DNA of 64,000 nucleotides from Streptomyces sp. WZ.A104 (GTDB taxonomy: Bacteria; Actinomycetota; Actinomycetes; Streptomycetales; Streptomycetaceae), in assembly GCF_002382885.1 (NCBI RefSeq), contig NZ_NWVL01000033.1, positions 1-64,000 on the forward strand. Reading direction: 5' to 3'. The notes under the pieces are model-generated. The model was given only the letters and a program-made list of their open reading frames with translations, was not told the DNA's origin and made no database searches. Position 1 is the first letter of the stretch. Every line of letters begins with the position of its first letter. Made by a program: the position numbers and the translations under genes. Positions 1 through 10,107 of this stretch are shown piece by piece.

Positions 1-362
1 CCCGGGCCCGAGGCCGAGGCCGAGGCCGAGGCCGAGGTCCCGCCCGGGCAAGGGCCCGAGGTCCCGCCCGGGCCCGAGCCACCGCGCCCTGCCCGGGCCC
101 ACGGCTCCGCGCCCGGGGCGGCCGCCGTCTCCCCGCCCCCGCCCCGGCTTCCATGCCGGGACGCCGACATATCGCTGCCCCCTCCCCCGTTCAGGCCCGT
201 GGGGGGCGTCCGGAGCCTGTCCGGTGCGGGCGCAGTCCCGCCCGTACCGGACAGGCCGTCTTCGGGAGCGGCGGGCGTCCGGCCGCCGCGTTCAGGGGCG
301 GCCCGGAGGGCGGGCGGGGTGGCCCGGAAGGCGGCCGCGAGGGCCGACAGGCGTCGCCTCAT
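1..362 (-). CDS. N-terminal part of an unidentified protein, cut by the left edge
   Basis: An open frame begins at ATG 362-360 and overlaps the stop codon of the inositol-phosphate synthase homologue by 4 bp (ATGA), the usual sign of translational coupling. It stays open to base 1, about 120 codons. The first 20 residues (MRRRLSALAAAFRATPPALR) look like a normal basic/hydrophobic N terminus; the rest is a Gly/Pro/Ala/Ser-rich linker ending in an Ala-Ser repeat. No domain is visible. In some Streptomyces a UbiA-type prenyltransferase gene lies next to an inositol-phosphate synthase-like gene, so that is a possible identity, but this is an inference from neighbours only. The frame could also be fortuitous in such GC-rich sequence. 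Confidence 0.4.
   Translation of the reverse strand, partial: MRRRLSALAAAFRATPPALRAAPERGGRTPAAPEDGLSGTGGTAPAPDRLRTPPTGLNGGGGSDMSASRHGSRGGGGETAAAPGAEPWARAGRGGSGPGGTSGPCPGGTSASASASASGP
10..36. repeat. Hexanucleotide tandem repeat
   Basis: The unit GAGGCC is repeated four times and followed by a degenerate copy. It encodes an Ala-Ser run in the frame of the edge ORF. Related CCCGAGGTCCCGCCCGGG blocks follow at about 36-80. Confidence 0.8.
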
Positions 363-1507
363 ACCTGGTCCCGCAGCCGCTCGGCGAAGGCCAGCAAGGC
401 GGCGTACTGCTCCGCCAGCGCGGCCGACGTGCCGCCGTCCGGATCCTTGAAGTAGAAGCCCAGCTCCGGCAGGGGGCCGCTGATCCCGGTCTCGTGGGCT
501 CGGGCGAGCAGCCTCGCCAGGTCCAGGACCAGGGGGGCCGCGAGCGCCGAGTCGCAGCCCTGCCAGATGGTCTGGAGGATCATGCGGGAGCCGAGGAAGC
601 CGTCGAAGGCTATGTGGTCCCAGGCCGTCTTCCAGTCTCCCATCGCCGGTACGTCATCGATGTGGACCTCGCCCTCTGGGGCGGTGCCGAAGGTGTCGGC
701 GAGGACGCGTTCCTTGCCCGCGTTCTTGGCGGCCGCGGCCGCCGGATCGGCCAGCGCCGCCCCGTCCCCGCCGCCCAGCAGGTTCGACCCGGACCACGCC
801 CGTACTGCGAGGGCGCGTTGGAGGAACATCGGGGCGAGTACGGAACGGAGCAGCGTCTGGCCGGTCTTGCCGTCGCGTCCGGCGTGGGGAAGTCGGCAGG
901 AGGCGACGGTGTCGGTGAGTGCGGGGGTGCGCAGTCCGGTGGAGGGGGTGAAGTTGGCGTAGGCGCAGCCGGCCCTCAGGGCCGCTGCCGCGTACAGGGA
1001 ACTGGCGGGCAGCCGGGGGGCGTCGGGGCCGGGAGCGGGTTCGGTGGAGGCGACGTTGATGACGACGGTGCGTGCCAGGTCGTGACGGTGGGCGAAGTCG
1101 GTGAGGTCGGCGGCGAACGCGGCGATGTGCTCCTCGTCGCCGCGGTGGTCGCCGGGGAGCGGTCCGCCGGGGCGTATCTCGGCGTCGGCGGCGTCGAGTT
1201 CCGCGCGTACGGCGGAGGGCAGCCCGTACGGGAGCACCCCGCCCTCGGCCAGCGCCTCGGCCCGCTTGGACAGCGGGCAGTCGAGGGTGTCGTGGCCGCC
1301 GAAGACCAGGCTGGTCAGGGGCGGCAGGCCGCTGTCGGCGAAGGGGGACGTCTCGGTGACCATGCCGGTCGGCGGGTGGAGGCCCGCTGCGATGGCCGCG
1401 CACCCTGCGGTGGCGGTGGTGGCGACGGAGCCGCGTGCCCCGATGAACCAGACGCCGGTGCGGCCTGGGGCGTCGGCACGGCGTTCACGATCGGCGTGTG
1501 CGGTCAC
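359..1507 (-). CDS. Inositol-3-phosphate synthase family protein
   Basis: A 382-residue protein of the myo-inositol-1-phosphate synthase superfamily, whose members convert glucose-6-phosphate to inositol-3-phosphate with bound NAD in the cytoplasm. The N terminus carries a nucleotide-binding stretch (GVWFIGARGSVATT, about residues 18-31), and VVINVASTEP near residue 150 fits the Rossmann/catalytic core. It starts at GTG 1507, six bases after GGGAGG. It lies 93 bp downstream of the large secreted sugar oxidoreductase gene and overlaps the edge ORF by 4 bp. It resembles the divergent second inositol-phosphate synthase paralogue of Streptomyces rather than the primary-metabolism enzyme, so its true substrate may differ. 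Confidence 0.85.
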   Translation of the reverse strand: MTAHADRERRADAPGRTGVWFIGARGSVATTATAGCAAIAAGLHPPTGMVTETSPFADSGLPPLTSLVFGGHDTLDCPLSKRAEALAEGGVLPYGLPSAVRAELDAADAEIRPGGPLPGDHRGDEEHIAAFAADLTDFAHRHDLARTVVINVASTEPAPGPDAPRLPASSLYAAAALRAGCAYANFTPSTGLRTPALTDTVASCRLPHAGRDGKTGQTLLRSVLAPMFLQRALAVRAWSGSNLLGGGDGAALADPAAAAAKNAGKERVLADTFGTAPEGEVHIDDVPAMGDWKTAWDHIAFDGFLGSRMILQTIWQGCDSALAAPLVLDLARLLARAHETGISGPLPELGFYFKDPDGGTSAALAEQYAALLAFAERLRDQV

Positions 1508-1600
1508 GGGCTGCCTCCCTGAGGGGGGTCGGGGTGGAGGACGACGGGCGGGGGAAGGTGTGTGCGCTTCCCCCGCCCGCCGTCGGCAGAGGCGGCCGCC

Positions 1601-4600
1601 CTACGTCGAGGGCAGCTCCTTCAGTTGGATGTTGCGGAACGACACCTGGTCGGCGGCCCCGTGGTTCTGGAGGCCTATGTAGCCGTCCTTCAGGCTGCGG
1701 ACGGGGTCGGTGTTGGTGAAGTCGTTGATCTTCGTTCCGTTGAGGAAGATCCGCAGACGTTCGCCCTGGACCTTGATCTCGTAGCTGTTCCACTGCCCCG
1801 GCGGCCGCAGGACACGGTCACGGGCCTTGATATTGGCCGACTTGAACCCGTAGACGGCGCCCGTGGTGCGGTCGGCCGCGTCGGTGGCGTCGATCTGGAT
1901 CTCGTAGCCGTTGTTCACCGCCGACCAGGGGTCGTCCGACTCCGGGAAGCCCACGAAGACACCGGAGTTGTCGTCGCCCGCCATCTTCCAGTCGAGCTTG
2001 AGGGAGTAGGATTTCAGCTCCTTCGCCTGGTAGTAGAGCAGGCCCATGCCGCCCTCGGAGTGCAGGGTGCCGTCCTTGACGGAGAACTGCCCCGGGCCCG
2101 CCTGCTTCCAGCCTTCCGGGGTCTTGCCGTTGAAGATGGCCCGGTAGCCCTTGTCCGGCTTGCAGTCGGCCTTGACCTGGCCCGTGGCGTAGCGCAGGCC
2201 GCCCAGCACGTGGCTGCGGAAGGCCGGTTCGGCGTAGGACTCCTTGGTGTGGCCGAGGCCGGTGTAGAAGGAGCGGCCGCCCTGGTAGGCCTGGCACCAG
2301 GAGATCGGGTGGTCGCCCTTCATGTTGCCGCCGGTGTAGGTGGTTTCGTCCAGGGTGGCGAGGATCCTGGCCTTGTCCCGGGGGTTGGTGCGGTAGTTGT
2401 ACCACTCGTCGGTGCGCTCCCACTCCTCGTCCAGATGGGCGGTGGCGGGGTGGTCGTGGTCCTCGACGCGGACGGTGGCGGGCTGGATCTGCGGGTGGGA
2501 GTCGAAGTAGGCGCCGACGAGGCCGCCGTAGAACTCCCAGTCGTACTCGGTGTCGGCGGCCGCGTGGATGCCGACGTAACCTCCGCCGGTGGCGACGTAG
2601 TTCTCGAACGCCTTCTGCTGCTCGGCGTTGAGGACGTCACCGGTGGTGGAGAGGAAGGCGACGGCGTCGTAGCGGGCGAGGTTGCTGGTGGTGAACTGGG
2701 CGGCGGACTCGGTGGAGTCGACCGTGATGCTGGCGCCCTTGCCGATCTCCTTCAGGGCGGCGATGCCGTCCGGAATCGAGTCGTGGCGGAAGCCGGCGGT
2801 CTTGGAGAAGACCAGGACGCGCTTGGCCGTCCTGTCGACCGGGGTGTTCGACAGCTCGAAGTCGTCCACGTCGTAGAGGGCTCCGTCGCCGCCCTTGAAG
2901 ACGAGGAAGAGTTCCGTCTGCTTCTTCGGGGCTCCGCGCAGCGGGATGTCGACGTCCTGGAAGGTGTCCCAGCTGCCGGTCACCGGGATCGGTCCCGAGC
3001 CGAGGATCCTCCCGGTGGGCGAACCGGTGCGCACTTCGAGGAAGCCGCCCGAACCGGCCGACGAGATACGGGCGGTGAGCTTGGTGGTGGTGCCGAGGAC
3101 GTACGTCCTGAAGGAGATCCAGTCGTCGTTGTGGATGTCGCCGACGGTCTTGCCGCCGTGCGCGCTCTCCTTGCCCGGGGTGGTGACACCGTAGGAGTCG
3201 TCGTAGTGCTCGGCCTGCCGGTGCCTGGGCTGGAGCCGCGCCTGGTCCTTGCCGGTCAGCTCGGCCTGGCCGCCGCCTCCGTTGTCCGTGTACGAGGCCG
3301 AAATACCGCCGTAGATGTTGGCGTTGGGGTCGTGGCCGCCTTCCATGGCGGTCTTGATGGTGCCTTCGCAGCCGTGCTCGGTGGTGATGTCGTGGCCGTG
3401 ACTGTCGTGGCCCAGGGTGAACTTGACCTCGACCTCGGTGCAGTCGATGGTCCCGTCCTCCGGGTCTCTGACGTTCACCTTGAAGGGCACGGAGTCACCG
3501 AACTCGAAGAGCTGTCCGTCCTCGGGGAGCACCAGCTCCACGGTCGGGGCGGTGTTGCCGACGGTCACGTGGACGCTGGCCGAGCCGGTGCGGCCGGTCG
3601 GGTCCTCGGCGGTGAGCGTCGCGACGTACGTGCCGTTCTTCTTGTACCTGTAAGTGGGGTTGGCGGCGGTAGAGGTGCCGCCGTCGCCGAAGTCCCAGGA
3701 GTAGTCCAGCGCGTCGCCGTCGGCGTCCGATGTGCCCGCCGAGGAGAACCTCACCTTCAGCGGTGCGGTGCCCGACGTCTTGTTCGCCGAGGCCTCCGCG
3801 ATGGGCGAGCGGCCTCCGGTGGCGTTCTCGATGCGGTAGAGGGCGGAGTTCTCGTCGCCGCCGAACCAGGCGAGGCCGTAGTCGAGGACGTACAGCGCCC
3901 CGTCCGGGCCGAAGGCCATGTCCATGATCTGCGTACCGGACCACGGCACGTCGTTGACGGACTGGACCGCGCCGTCGGCGTCCTGCTCGATGCGCTTGAT
4001 CCACCTGCGGCCGAACTCACCGGCGAAGAAGTCGCCGTCGTAGGCCTCGGGGAACTTGACCGGGGAGTCGAGGTCGGCGTCGTAACGGTATACGGGACCG
4101 CCCATCGGGGACTCGGAGCCGGTGCCGAACTCGGGTACCGATCCACCGTCGTACGGTATCCAGGCGGCCTCGGCCGGCGGCAGGTCGACGAGGCCGGTGT
4201 TGTGCGGCGACTCGTTCTTCGGCGCGGCGCAGTCGAAGGCCGCGCCGGAGCTCTTGGTGGCGAAGTCGTAGTCCATGTACGGCTCGTTGTCGCCCACGCA
4301 GTACGGCCAGCCGAAGTTGCCCGCCTTCGTCACCCGGGCGAACTCGACCTTCCCGGAGGGCCCGCGGTCCGGGTCGGCCGCGCCGGCGTCGGGGCCGTAG
4401 TCACCGACGTACACGATGCCGGTGGCCTGGTCGACGGAGAAGCGGAACGGGTTGCGGAAGCCCATCGCGTAGATCTCGGGGCGGGTCTTGTCCGTTCCGG
4501 GCTCGAAGAGGTTGCCCTCGGGGACGGTGTACGAGCCGTCTTCGGCGACCTTGATGCGCAGGATCTTTCCGCGCAGGTCGTTGGTGTTGCCGGAGGTGCG

Positions 4601-5320
4601 CTGGGCGTCGAACGCCGGGTTCCGGTCGGGGCGTTCGTCGATCGGGGTGAATCCGTCGGAGGCGAAGGGGTTGGTGTCGTCGCCGGTGGAGAGGTAGAGG
4701 TTGCCGTCCTTGTCGAAGTCGATGTCACCGCCGACGTGGCAGCAGATGCCGCGCGAGGTGGGGACGTCGAGGACCTTCTTCTCGCTGGCGGCGTCGAGGG
4801 TGCCGTCCTCGTTCAGGACGAAGCGGGAGAGCCGGTTGACGCCCTCGAATCGCTCGAAGTCGGCGGCGGTTCCGGTCTCGGGGGCGTCGCCGGGCGGGGT
4901 GTCCATCGGGGGCGCGTAGAAGAGGTAGATGGCCCGGTTCTCGGCGAAGTCCGGGTCGACGCCGACACCTTGGAGGCCTTCCTCGTCGTGGGTGTACACG
5001 GGGAGGGTGCCGGAGATACGGGTGTTGCCCGCGCTGTCGGTGATCCGCAGCTCGCCGCCGCGCGAGGTGTGCAGCACGCTGCGGTCGGGGAGGACGGCCA
5101 GCGACATGGGCTCGCCGGTCTCCGCCACGCCCTTGGCGAGGGTGACTTGCTGGAAGTCCTCCGCAGCGGGCGCCTCGTGCCCGGGGTGGCCCGGGTGGGC
5201 GGTGGCACCGGGCGCGGAGCCGAGGGTCAGGGTCGCGGCGGTGAGGAGTCCGCCGGTGAACAGCGCGAGCGATCTGCGTACGCGGGTCCGGGCAAGGAGC
5301 CGCTGTCTGGTTCGGTGCAC
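1601..5320 (-). CDS. Secreted multidomain sugar-processing protein (PQQ-type dehydrogenase, PKD, CBM, ThuA, DUF1080)
   Basis: A 1239-residue exported protein. A Sec signal peptide ends near residue 41 (ATA-H). Residues about 50-500 form a glucose/sorbosone dehydrogenase-type beta-propeller that normally uses PQQ. A PKD domain (WDFGDGG) lies near 515-590, a CBM6-like carbohydrate-binding module at about 690-825, a ThuA trehalose-utilisation domain at about 828-1050 (KRVLVFSKTAGFRHDSI; GGGYVGIHAA), and a DUF1080/3-keto-disaccharide hydrolase domain at about 1056-1239 (IFNGKTPEGW). It starts at GTG 5320 after GGAGGACC. The likely role is extracellular oxidation and cleavage of a glycoside whose products enter through the neighbouring importer. 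The domains are clear; the substrate and the PQQ dependence are inferred. Confidence 0.9.
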   Translation of the reverse strand: MHRTRQRLLARTRVRRSLALFTGGLLTAATLTLGSAPGATAHPGHPGHEAPAAEDFQQVTLAKGVAETGEPMSLAVLPDRSVLHTSRGGELRITDSAGNTRISGTLPVYTHDEEGLQGVGVDPDFAENRAIYLFYAPPMDTPPGDAPETGTAADFERFEGVNRLSRFVLNEDGTLDAASEKKVLDVPTSRGICCHVGGDIDFDKDGNLYLSTGDDTNPFASDGFTPIDERPDRNPAFDAQRTSGNTNDLRGKILRIKVAEDGSYTVPEGNLFEPGTDKTRPEIYAMGFRNPFRFSVDQATGIVYVGDYGPDAGAADPDRGPSGKVEFARVTKAGNFGWPYCVGDNEPYMDYDFATKSSGAAFDCAAPKNESPHNTGLVDLPPAEAAWIPYDGGSVPEFGTGSESPMGGPVYRYDADLDSPVKFPEAYDGDFFAGEFGRRWIKRIEQDADGAVQSVNDVPWSGTQIMDMAFGPDGALYVLDYGLAWFGGDENSALYRIENATGGRSPIAEASANKTSGTAPLKVRFSSAGTSDADGDALDYSWDFGDGGTSTAANPTYRYKKNGTYVATLTAEDPTGRTGSASVHVTVGNTAPTVELVLPEDGQLFEFGDSVPFKVNVRDPEDGTIDCTEVEVKFTLGHDSHGHDITTEHGCEGTIKTAMEGGHDPNANIYGGISASYTDNGGGGQAELTGKDQARLQPRHRQAEHYDDSYGVTTPGKESAHGGKTVGDIHNDDWISFRTYVLGTTTKLTARISSAGSGGFLEVRTGSPTGRILGSGPIPVTGSWDTFQDVDIPLRGAPKKQTELFLVFKGGDGALYDVDDFELSNTPVDRTAKRVLVFSKTAGFRHDSIPDGIAALKEIGKGASITVDSTESAAQFTTSNLARYDAVAFLSTTGDVLNAEQQKAFENYVATGGGYVGIHAAADTEYDWEFYGGLVGAYFDSHPQIQPATVRVEDHDHPATAHLDEEWERTDEWYNYRTNPRDKARILATLDETTYTGGNMKGDHPISWCQAYQGGRSFYTGLGHTKESYAEPAFRSHVLGGLRYATGQVKADCKPDKGYRAIFNGKTPEGWKQAGPGQFSVKDGTLHSEGGMGLLYYQAKELKSYSLKLDWKMAGDDNSGVFVGFPESDDPWSAVNNGYEIQIDATDAADRTTGAVYGFKSANIKARDRVLRPPGQWNSYEIKVQGERLRIFLNGTKINDFTNTDPVRSLKDGYIGLQNHGAADQVSFRNIQLKELPST

Positions 5321-5437
5321 GAAAGGTCCTCCGGGGAGTGCCGGTTGTACGGGCGGGGTGGAGCCGTGCCGTGCCGCGCGGGGACTGCCGCGCGTGCGTC
5401 ACCGGAGCCGGGAGCGTCCCCGGTGACGCGAGTCATG

Positions 5438-5449
5438 TCGTGTACACGA
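5438..5449. promoter_or_regulatory. 12-bp perfect palindrome upstream of the secreted sugar oxidoreductase gene
   Basis: TCGTGTACACGA reads the same on both strands and lies about 120 bp before the GTG start at 5320. The 291-bp gap 5321-5611 contains no convincing gene and should carry the promoter of the oxidoreductase. A dimeric repressor such as the nearby ROK protein could bind here; this is unproven. Confidence 0.35.
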
Positions 5450-5611
5450 GGTGGACGGTAGACCTGTTCGTCCGTGTCGGAAAGCCCTTGTGCAACAGGT
5501 AAGTCGAACTTCTGCTTCCGGCAGGACAAACGAGATTTCGGGCAGGGCGAGGCAGCCCCGGGAGGCCTTCATGGAGGCCGCGTTCCCCCCGGAGCTTCCC
5601 TGTCTACGGCG

Positions 5612-6616
<1,005 letters not shown>

Positions 6617-6629
6617 GGGCGAGGACCTC

Positions 6630-7862
6630 CTAGGAGGGGACCGGGGTGTGTACGGAGTTCTTGGCGGCGCTCTCCTCGACGGCGGCGAGCACCCGCTGCA
6701 CCTGGAGCCCGTCCGCGAACGAGGGCCGGGGTTCGGTGCCTTCGGTGATCGTGCGGATCACGTCGCGCGCCTGGTGGACGAAGGTGTGCTCGTACCCGAG
6801 GCCGTGGCCCGGCGGCCACCAGGCCTCCAGGTAGGGGTGTTCGGGTTCGGTGACCAGAATGCGGCGGAAGCCGGCGGTGGCGGCGGGTTCGGTGTGGTCG
6901 TGGAAGGAGAGCTCGTTGAGCCGTTCCAGGTCGAAGGCGAGCGACCCCAGCTCCCCGTTGATCTCCAGCCGCAGCGCGTTCTTGCGTCCCGCCGCCATCC
7001 GGGTCGCCTCGAAGGAGGCCACCGCCCCGGAGGCGAGGCGGCCGGTGAAGACCGCAGCGTCGTCCACGGTCACGTCGCCCAGCTCCGTCGCGTCCGCGCC
7101 GCCGGAGAGACCGGCGACGGGCCCGGCGAGCAGCGGCCGCTCCCGCACAAAGGTCTCGGCCACGGCCGACACCCCGGTCAGCAGCTCCCCCGCCAGGTAC
7201 TGGGCGAGGTCAACGATGTGCGCCCCCAGGTCGCCGAGCGCGCCCGAGCCCGCGCGTTCGCGCTGGAGCCGCCAGGTCAGCGGGGAGGCGGGGTCCACCA
7301 GCCAGTCCTGGAGGTAGCTGGCCCGGACGTGGCGCAGGGTGCCGAGGCGGCCGTCCGCGATGAGCTGCCTGGCGTACGTGATGGCGGGCACCTTGCGGTA
7401 GTTGAAGCCGACGATCGCCACCTGGCCGCGGGCCTTCGCCGCTTCGGCGGCGCGGACCATCTCCTCGGCCTCCGCGACGGTGTTGGCGAGCGGCTTCTCG
7501 CACAGCACGTGCTTGCCCGCCTCCAGGGCGGCGATGGCGATCTCCGCGTGGCTGTCGCCGGGGGTGCAGATGTCGATGAGCTGGACATCGTCCCGGACGA
7601 TCAGCGCCCGCCAGTCGGTCTCGGCGGCCGCCCAGCCGTGCCGGGCGGCCGCGGCGTCGACCGCCGCACGGTCGCGTCCGCAGATCGCGGCGAGAGCGGG
7701 CCGCACCGGCAGGTCGAAGACGTGTCCCGCGGTGCGCCAGCCCTGGGAGTGGGCGGCGCCCATGAACGCGTAACCGACCATGCCGACCCCGAGCGTTCCC
7801 GGCGCCCGCTGCGGCGGCGGTGCTGCGGCGGTCTGCGTTTCCGTCTCTTGACTACGGGCCAT
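6630..7862 (-). CDS. Gfo/Idh/MocA family oxidoreductase
   Basis: A 410-residue NAD(P)-dependent sugar dehydrogenase. After a short Gln/Ala/Pro-rich tail the Rossmann domain begins with GVGMVGYAFMGAAHS (about residues 24-38). The family motif GKHVLCEKPLA supplies the EKP lysine, followed by the C-terminal alpha/beta domain (GSGALGDLGAHIVDLA). Start ATG 7862 is chosen because GAGGAGGAAG precedes it; the frame is open further upstream but without a ribosome site. It sits between the solute-binding lipoprotein and the TIM-barrel isomerase genes. Oxidation at C3 or C1 of an imported sugar or inositol-like compound is likely; the substrate is unknown. Confidence 0.9.
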   Translation of the reverse strand: MARSQETETQTAAAPPPQRAPGTLGVGMVGYAFMGAAHSQGWRTAGHVFDLPVRPALAAICGRDRAAVDAAAARHGWAAAETDWRALIVRDDVQLIDICTPGDSHAEIAIAALEAGKHVLCEKPLANTVAEAEEMVRAAEAAKARGQVAIVGFNYRKVPAITYARQLIADGRLGTLRHVRASYLQDWLVDPASPLTWRLQRERAGSGALGDLGAHIVDLAQYLAGELLTGVSAVAETFVRERPLLAGPVAGLSGGADATELGDVTVDDAAVFTGRLASGAVASFEATRMAAGRKNALRLEINGELGSLAFDLERLNELSFHDHTEPAATAGFRRILVTEPEHPYLEAWWPPGHGLGYEHTFVHQARDVIRTITEGTEPRPSFADGLQVQRVLAAVEESAAKNSVHTPVPS

Positions 7863-7933
7863 GCGGACTTCCTCCTCGTCGGTGTGCGGTAACGGGCGGG
7901 GGGATGCGCCGTCCGCATCCCCCGGACTCCCGG

Positions 7934-8971
7934 TCAGTTGAAGCCCGTCGGCAGGTACTGGTCGATGTTGTCCTTGGTGACCACGGCGGAGTACAGGGTC
8001 AGCGAGGTCGGGATCTCCATCTCGGAGAGGCCGCTGATGCCCTTGCTCTGACCGAGGGCGCGCGCGAGGTCGATGGCGGAAGCGGCCATCGTCGGCGGGT
8101 AGAGGACGGTGGCCTTCAGGACTCCGTCGTCGGCCTTGATGGCTTCCATCGCGGACTTGGCCCCGGCCCCGCCGACCATGATGAACTCGTCGCGACCCGC
8201 CTGCTCGATGGCGCGCAGCGCTCCGACGCCCTGGTCGTCGTCGTGGTTCCACAGGGCGTCGAACTGCTTCTGCGCCTGGAGGAGTTGAGCCATCTTCGCC
8301 TGGCCCGACTCAACGGTGAAGTCGGCGGCCTGACGGGCCACCAGCTTGATGTCGGGGTAGTTCTTGAGCGCGTCGGAGAAGCCCTGGCTGCGCTGCTTGG
8401 TCAGCTCCAGGTTGTCGATCCCGGCGAGTTCGACGACCTTGGCGTTCGTCTTGCCCTTGAGCTGTTCGCCGATGTAGTGCCCGGCGTTGAGGCCCATGCC
8501 GTAGTTGTCGCCGCCGACCCAGCATCGGTAGGCCTGGGGGGAGGCGAAGATGCGGTCCAGGTTGACGACGGGGATGCCGGCCTTCATGGCCTCCAGGCCG
8601 ACCTGGGTGAGGGCCTTGCCGTCGGCGGGGAGGATGACGAGGACGTCGACCTTCTTGTTGATGAGGGTCTTGACCTGGCCGATCTGGGCGGCGGTGTCGT
8701 TGGAGCCCTCGGTGATCTCCAGCGTCACCTCGGAGTACTTCCCCGCCCGGGACTTGGCGTTCACGTTGATGGCGTTGAGCCAGCCGTGGTCGGCCTGAGG
8801 TCCGGCGAAGCCGATGGTGACGGGCTTGCCCGGCTTGTCGTCGGCCGCGGGCTGGCTGTTGCCCGCGGGCTCGGCGTTCTTCGGCTCGTTGCTGGTGCAG
8901 GCGGTGAGGAGGGCGCCCGTGGAGACGGCTGCGGCTCCGAACAGCAGCCCTCTGCGGCTGGTTTCCGGCAT
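7934..8971 (-). CDS. Sugar ABC transporter substrate-binding lipoprotein (RbsB-like)
   Basis: A 345-residue periplasmic-binding-protein type 1 homologue that delivers a sugar to the ABC permease at the outer face of the membrane. The N terminus combines a twin-arginine motif (SRRGLLF, residues 5-11) with a lipobox (LLTAC, Cys25), so a Tat-exported lipoprotein is expected. A flexible Asn/Pro/Ala linker follows, then the two-lobe binding domain beginning near VTIGFAGPQADHGW. It starts at ATG 8971 after GAAGGG. It lies 83 bp downstream of the permease gene in the same operon. Ribose, xylose, galactose or inositol are the usual family ligands; which one applies is unclear. Confidence 0.93.
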   Translation of the reverse strand: MPETSRRGLLFGAAAVSTGALLTACTSNEPKNAEPAGNSQPAADDKPGKPVTIGFAGPQADHGWLNAINVNAKSRAGKYSEVTLEITEGSNDTAAQIGQVKTLINKKVDVLVILPADGKALTQVGLEAMKAGIPVVNLDRIFASPQAYRCWVGGDNYGMGLNAGHYIGEQLKGKTNAKVVELAGIDNLELTKQRSQGFSDALKNYPDIKLVARQAADFTVESGQAKMAQLLQAQKQFDALWNHDDDQGVGALRAIEQAGRDEFIMVGGAGAKSAMEAIKADDGVLKATVLYPPTMAASAIDLARALGQSKGISGLSEMEIPTSLTLYSAVVTKDNIDQYLPTGFN

Positions 8972-9054
8972 GGCGGTCTGACCCTTCGTCCGGTGGGTGG
9001 GTAGGGCGTGCGGGTGCGGGGGGGTGCGGGTGTGCCCGGGGGTTACACGGCTGC

Positions 9055-10107
9055 TCAGGTTTCGCCGCCGCGCAGGGTGCGGCGCTGGACGAGGACGGCG
9101 GCGACGATGATGGCGCCCTTGGCGATCTGCTGGACGTCGCTCTGGAGGTTGTTGAGCGCGAAGATGTTGGTGATCGTGGTGAAGACGAGGACTCCGAGGA
9201 CGGACCCGACGATGGTGCCGCGGCCGCCGCTGAGCAGGGTCCCGCCGATGATCGCGGCGGCGATGGCGTCGAGCTCGTAGAGGTTGCCGTTGGTGTTCTG
9301 GCCGGATCCGGACAGCACGATCAGCATGAAGGCGGCGATGCCGCAGCAGAGGCCGGACAGGACGTAGAGGTAGAGGCGCTGGCGGCGGACGTCGATTCCG
9401 GCGAGCCGGGCGGCCTCCGCGTTGCCGCCGACGGCGACCGTCCGGCGGCCGAAGGTGGTGCGGTTGAGGATCAGCCAGCCGACGATCGTGACCACGGCGA
9501 ACATGATGACGAGCGGCGGGACCCCGAGGATGTAGGAGTCGGGCAGGCCGAGGTTCAGCACCGAGTCGACGGTGACGATCTGGGTCTTGCCGTCGGTGAT
9601 CTGGAGCGCGAGACCGCGGGCCGAGGCGAGCATGGCGAGCGTCGCGATGAACGGGACCATTCCGCCGTACGCGATGAGGACGCCGTTCACGAGTCCGGCG
9701 GCGACACCGACGATCACGGCGGTGAACGCGATGCCCGCGAAGCCGAACTCCTGGGTGGCCAGGGTCGTCGCCCAGACGGAGGCGAGGGCGACCATGGCTC
9801 CGACGGAGAGGTCGATGCCGCCGCTGGTGATGACGAAGGTCATGCCGACGGTGACGACCCCGATGACGGACGCCTGGGTCAGGATCAGCTGGAGGTTCCC
9901 GGTGTCCAGGAAGGCGTCCGGTTCGGTGATGCCGCCGACCAGGACGAGGGCGGCGAGCACGCCGAGCAGGGACAGGGTCCGGACGTCGAACCGCAGGCCG
10001 AGGCCGGGCCGCTCACCGCCCGTCTTCGACGGCGGCGGGCCGGCGGGACCGGTGAGGTCCCCCTTGTCCGGCCCGTTGTGCTGCGCCGACGGGGCGGGCT
10101 GTGTCAT
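9055..10107 (-). CDS. Sugar ABC transporter permease (RbsC-like)
   Basis: A 350-residue polytopic membrane protein of the branched-chain/ribose (BPD_transp_2) permease class. After a hydrophilic N-terminal tail of about 45 residues there are eight to ten hydrophobic segments. Family landmarks include GMTFVITSGGIDLSVGA near residue 90 and GGTLLSGGRGTIVGSVLG near residue 295. It would form the translocation channel with the ATPase encoded immediately upstream; their genes overlap by 4 bp (ATGA, 10104-10107), indicating coupled translation. The unusually long Pro/Gly-rich cytoplasmic N terminus is common in actinobacterial members. Confidence 0.94.
   Translation of the reverse strand: MTQPAPSAQHNGPDKGDLTGPAGPPPSKTGGERPGLGLRFDVRTLSLLGVLAALVLVGGITEPDAFLDTGNLQLILTQASVIGVVTVGMTFVITSGGIDLSVGAMVALASVWATTLATQEFGFAGIAFTAVIVGVAAGLVNGVLIAYGGMVPFIATLAMLASARGLALQITDGKTQIVTVDSVLNLGLPDSYILGVPPLVIMFAVVTIVGWLILNRTTFGRRTVAVGGNAEAARLAGIDVRRQRLYLYVLSGLCCGIAAFMLIVLSGSGQNTNGNLYELDAIAAAIIGGTLLSGGRGTIVGSVLGVLVFTTITNIFALNNLQSDVQQIAKGAIIVAAVLVQRRTLRGGET

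Noticed and set aside
1562..5461. A 1299-codon open frame on the plus strand opposite the secreted sugar oxidoreductase gene
   Set aside because: It is the antisense shadow of a clearly recognisable protein; its translation is Val/Gly/Arg-rich with no domains, as expected from complementary high-GC coding sequence.
7862..8252. N-terminal extension of the Gfo/Idh protein by 130 residues
   Set aside because: The upstream frame overlaps the lipoprotein gene and is Arg/Pro/Gly-rich; a strong ribosome site precedes ATG 7862, giving a normal family start.
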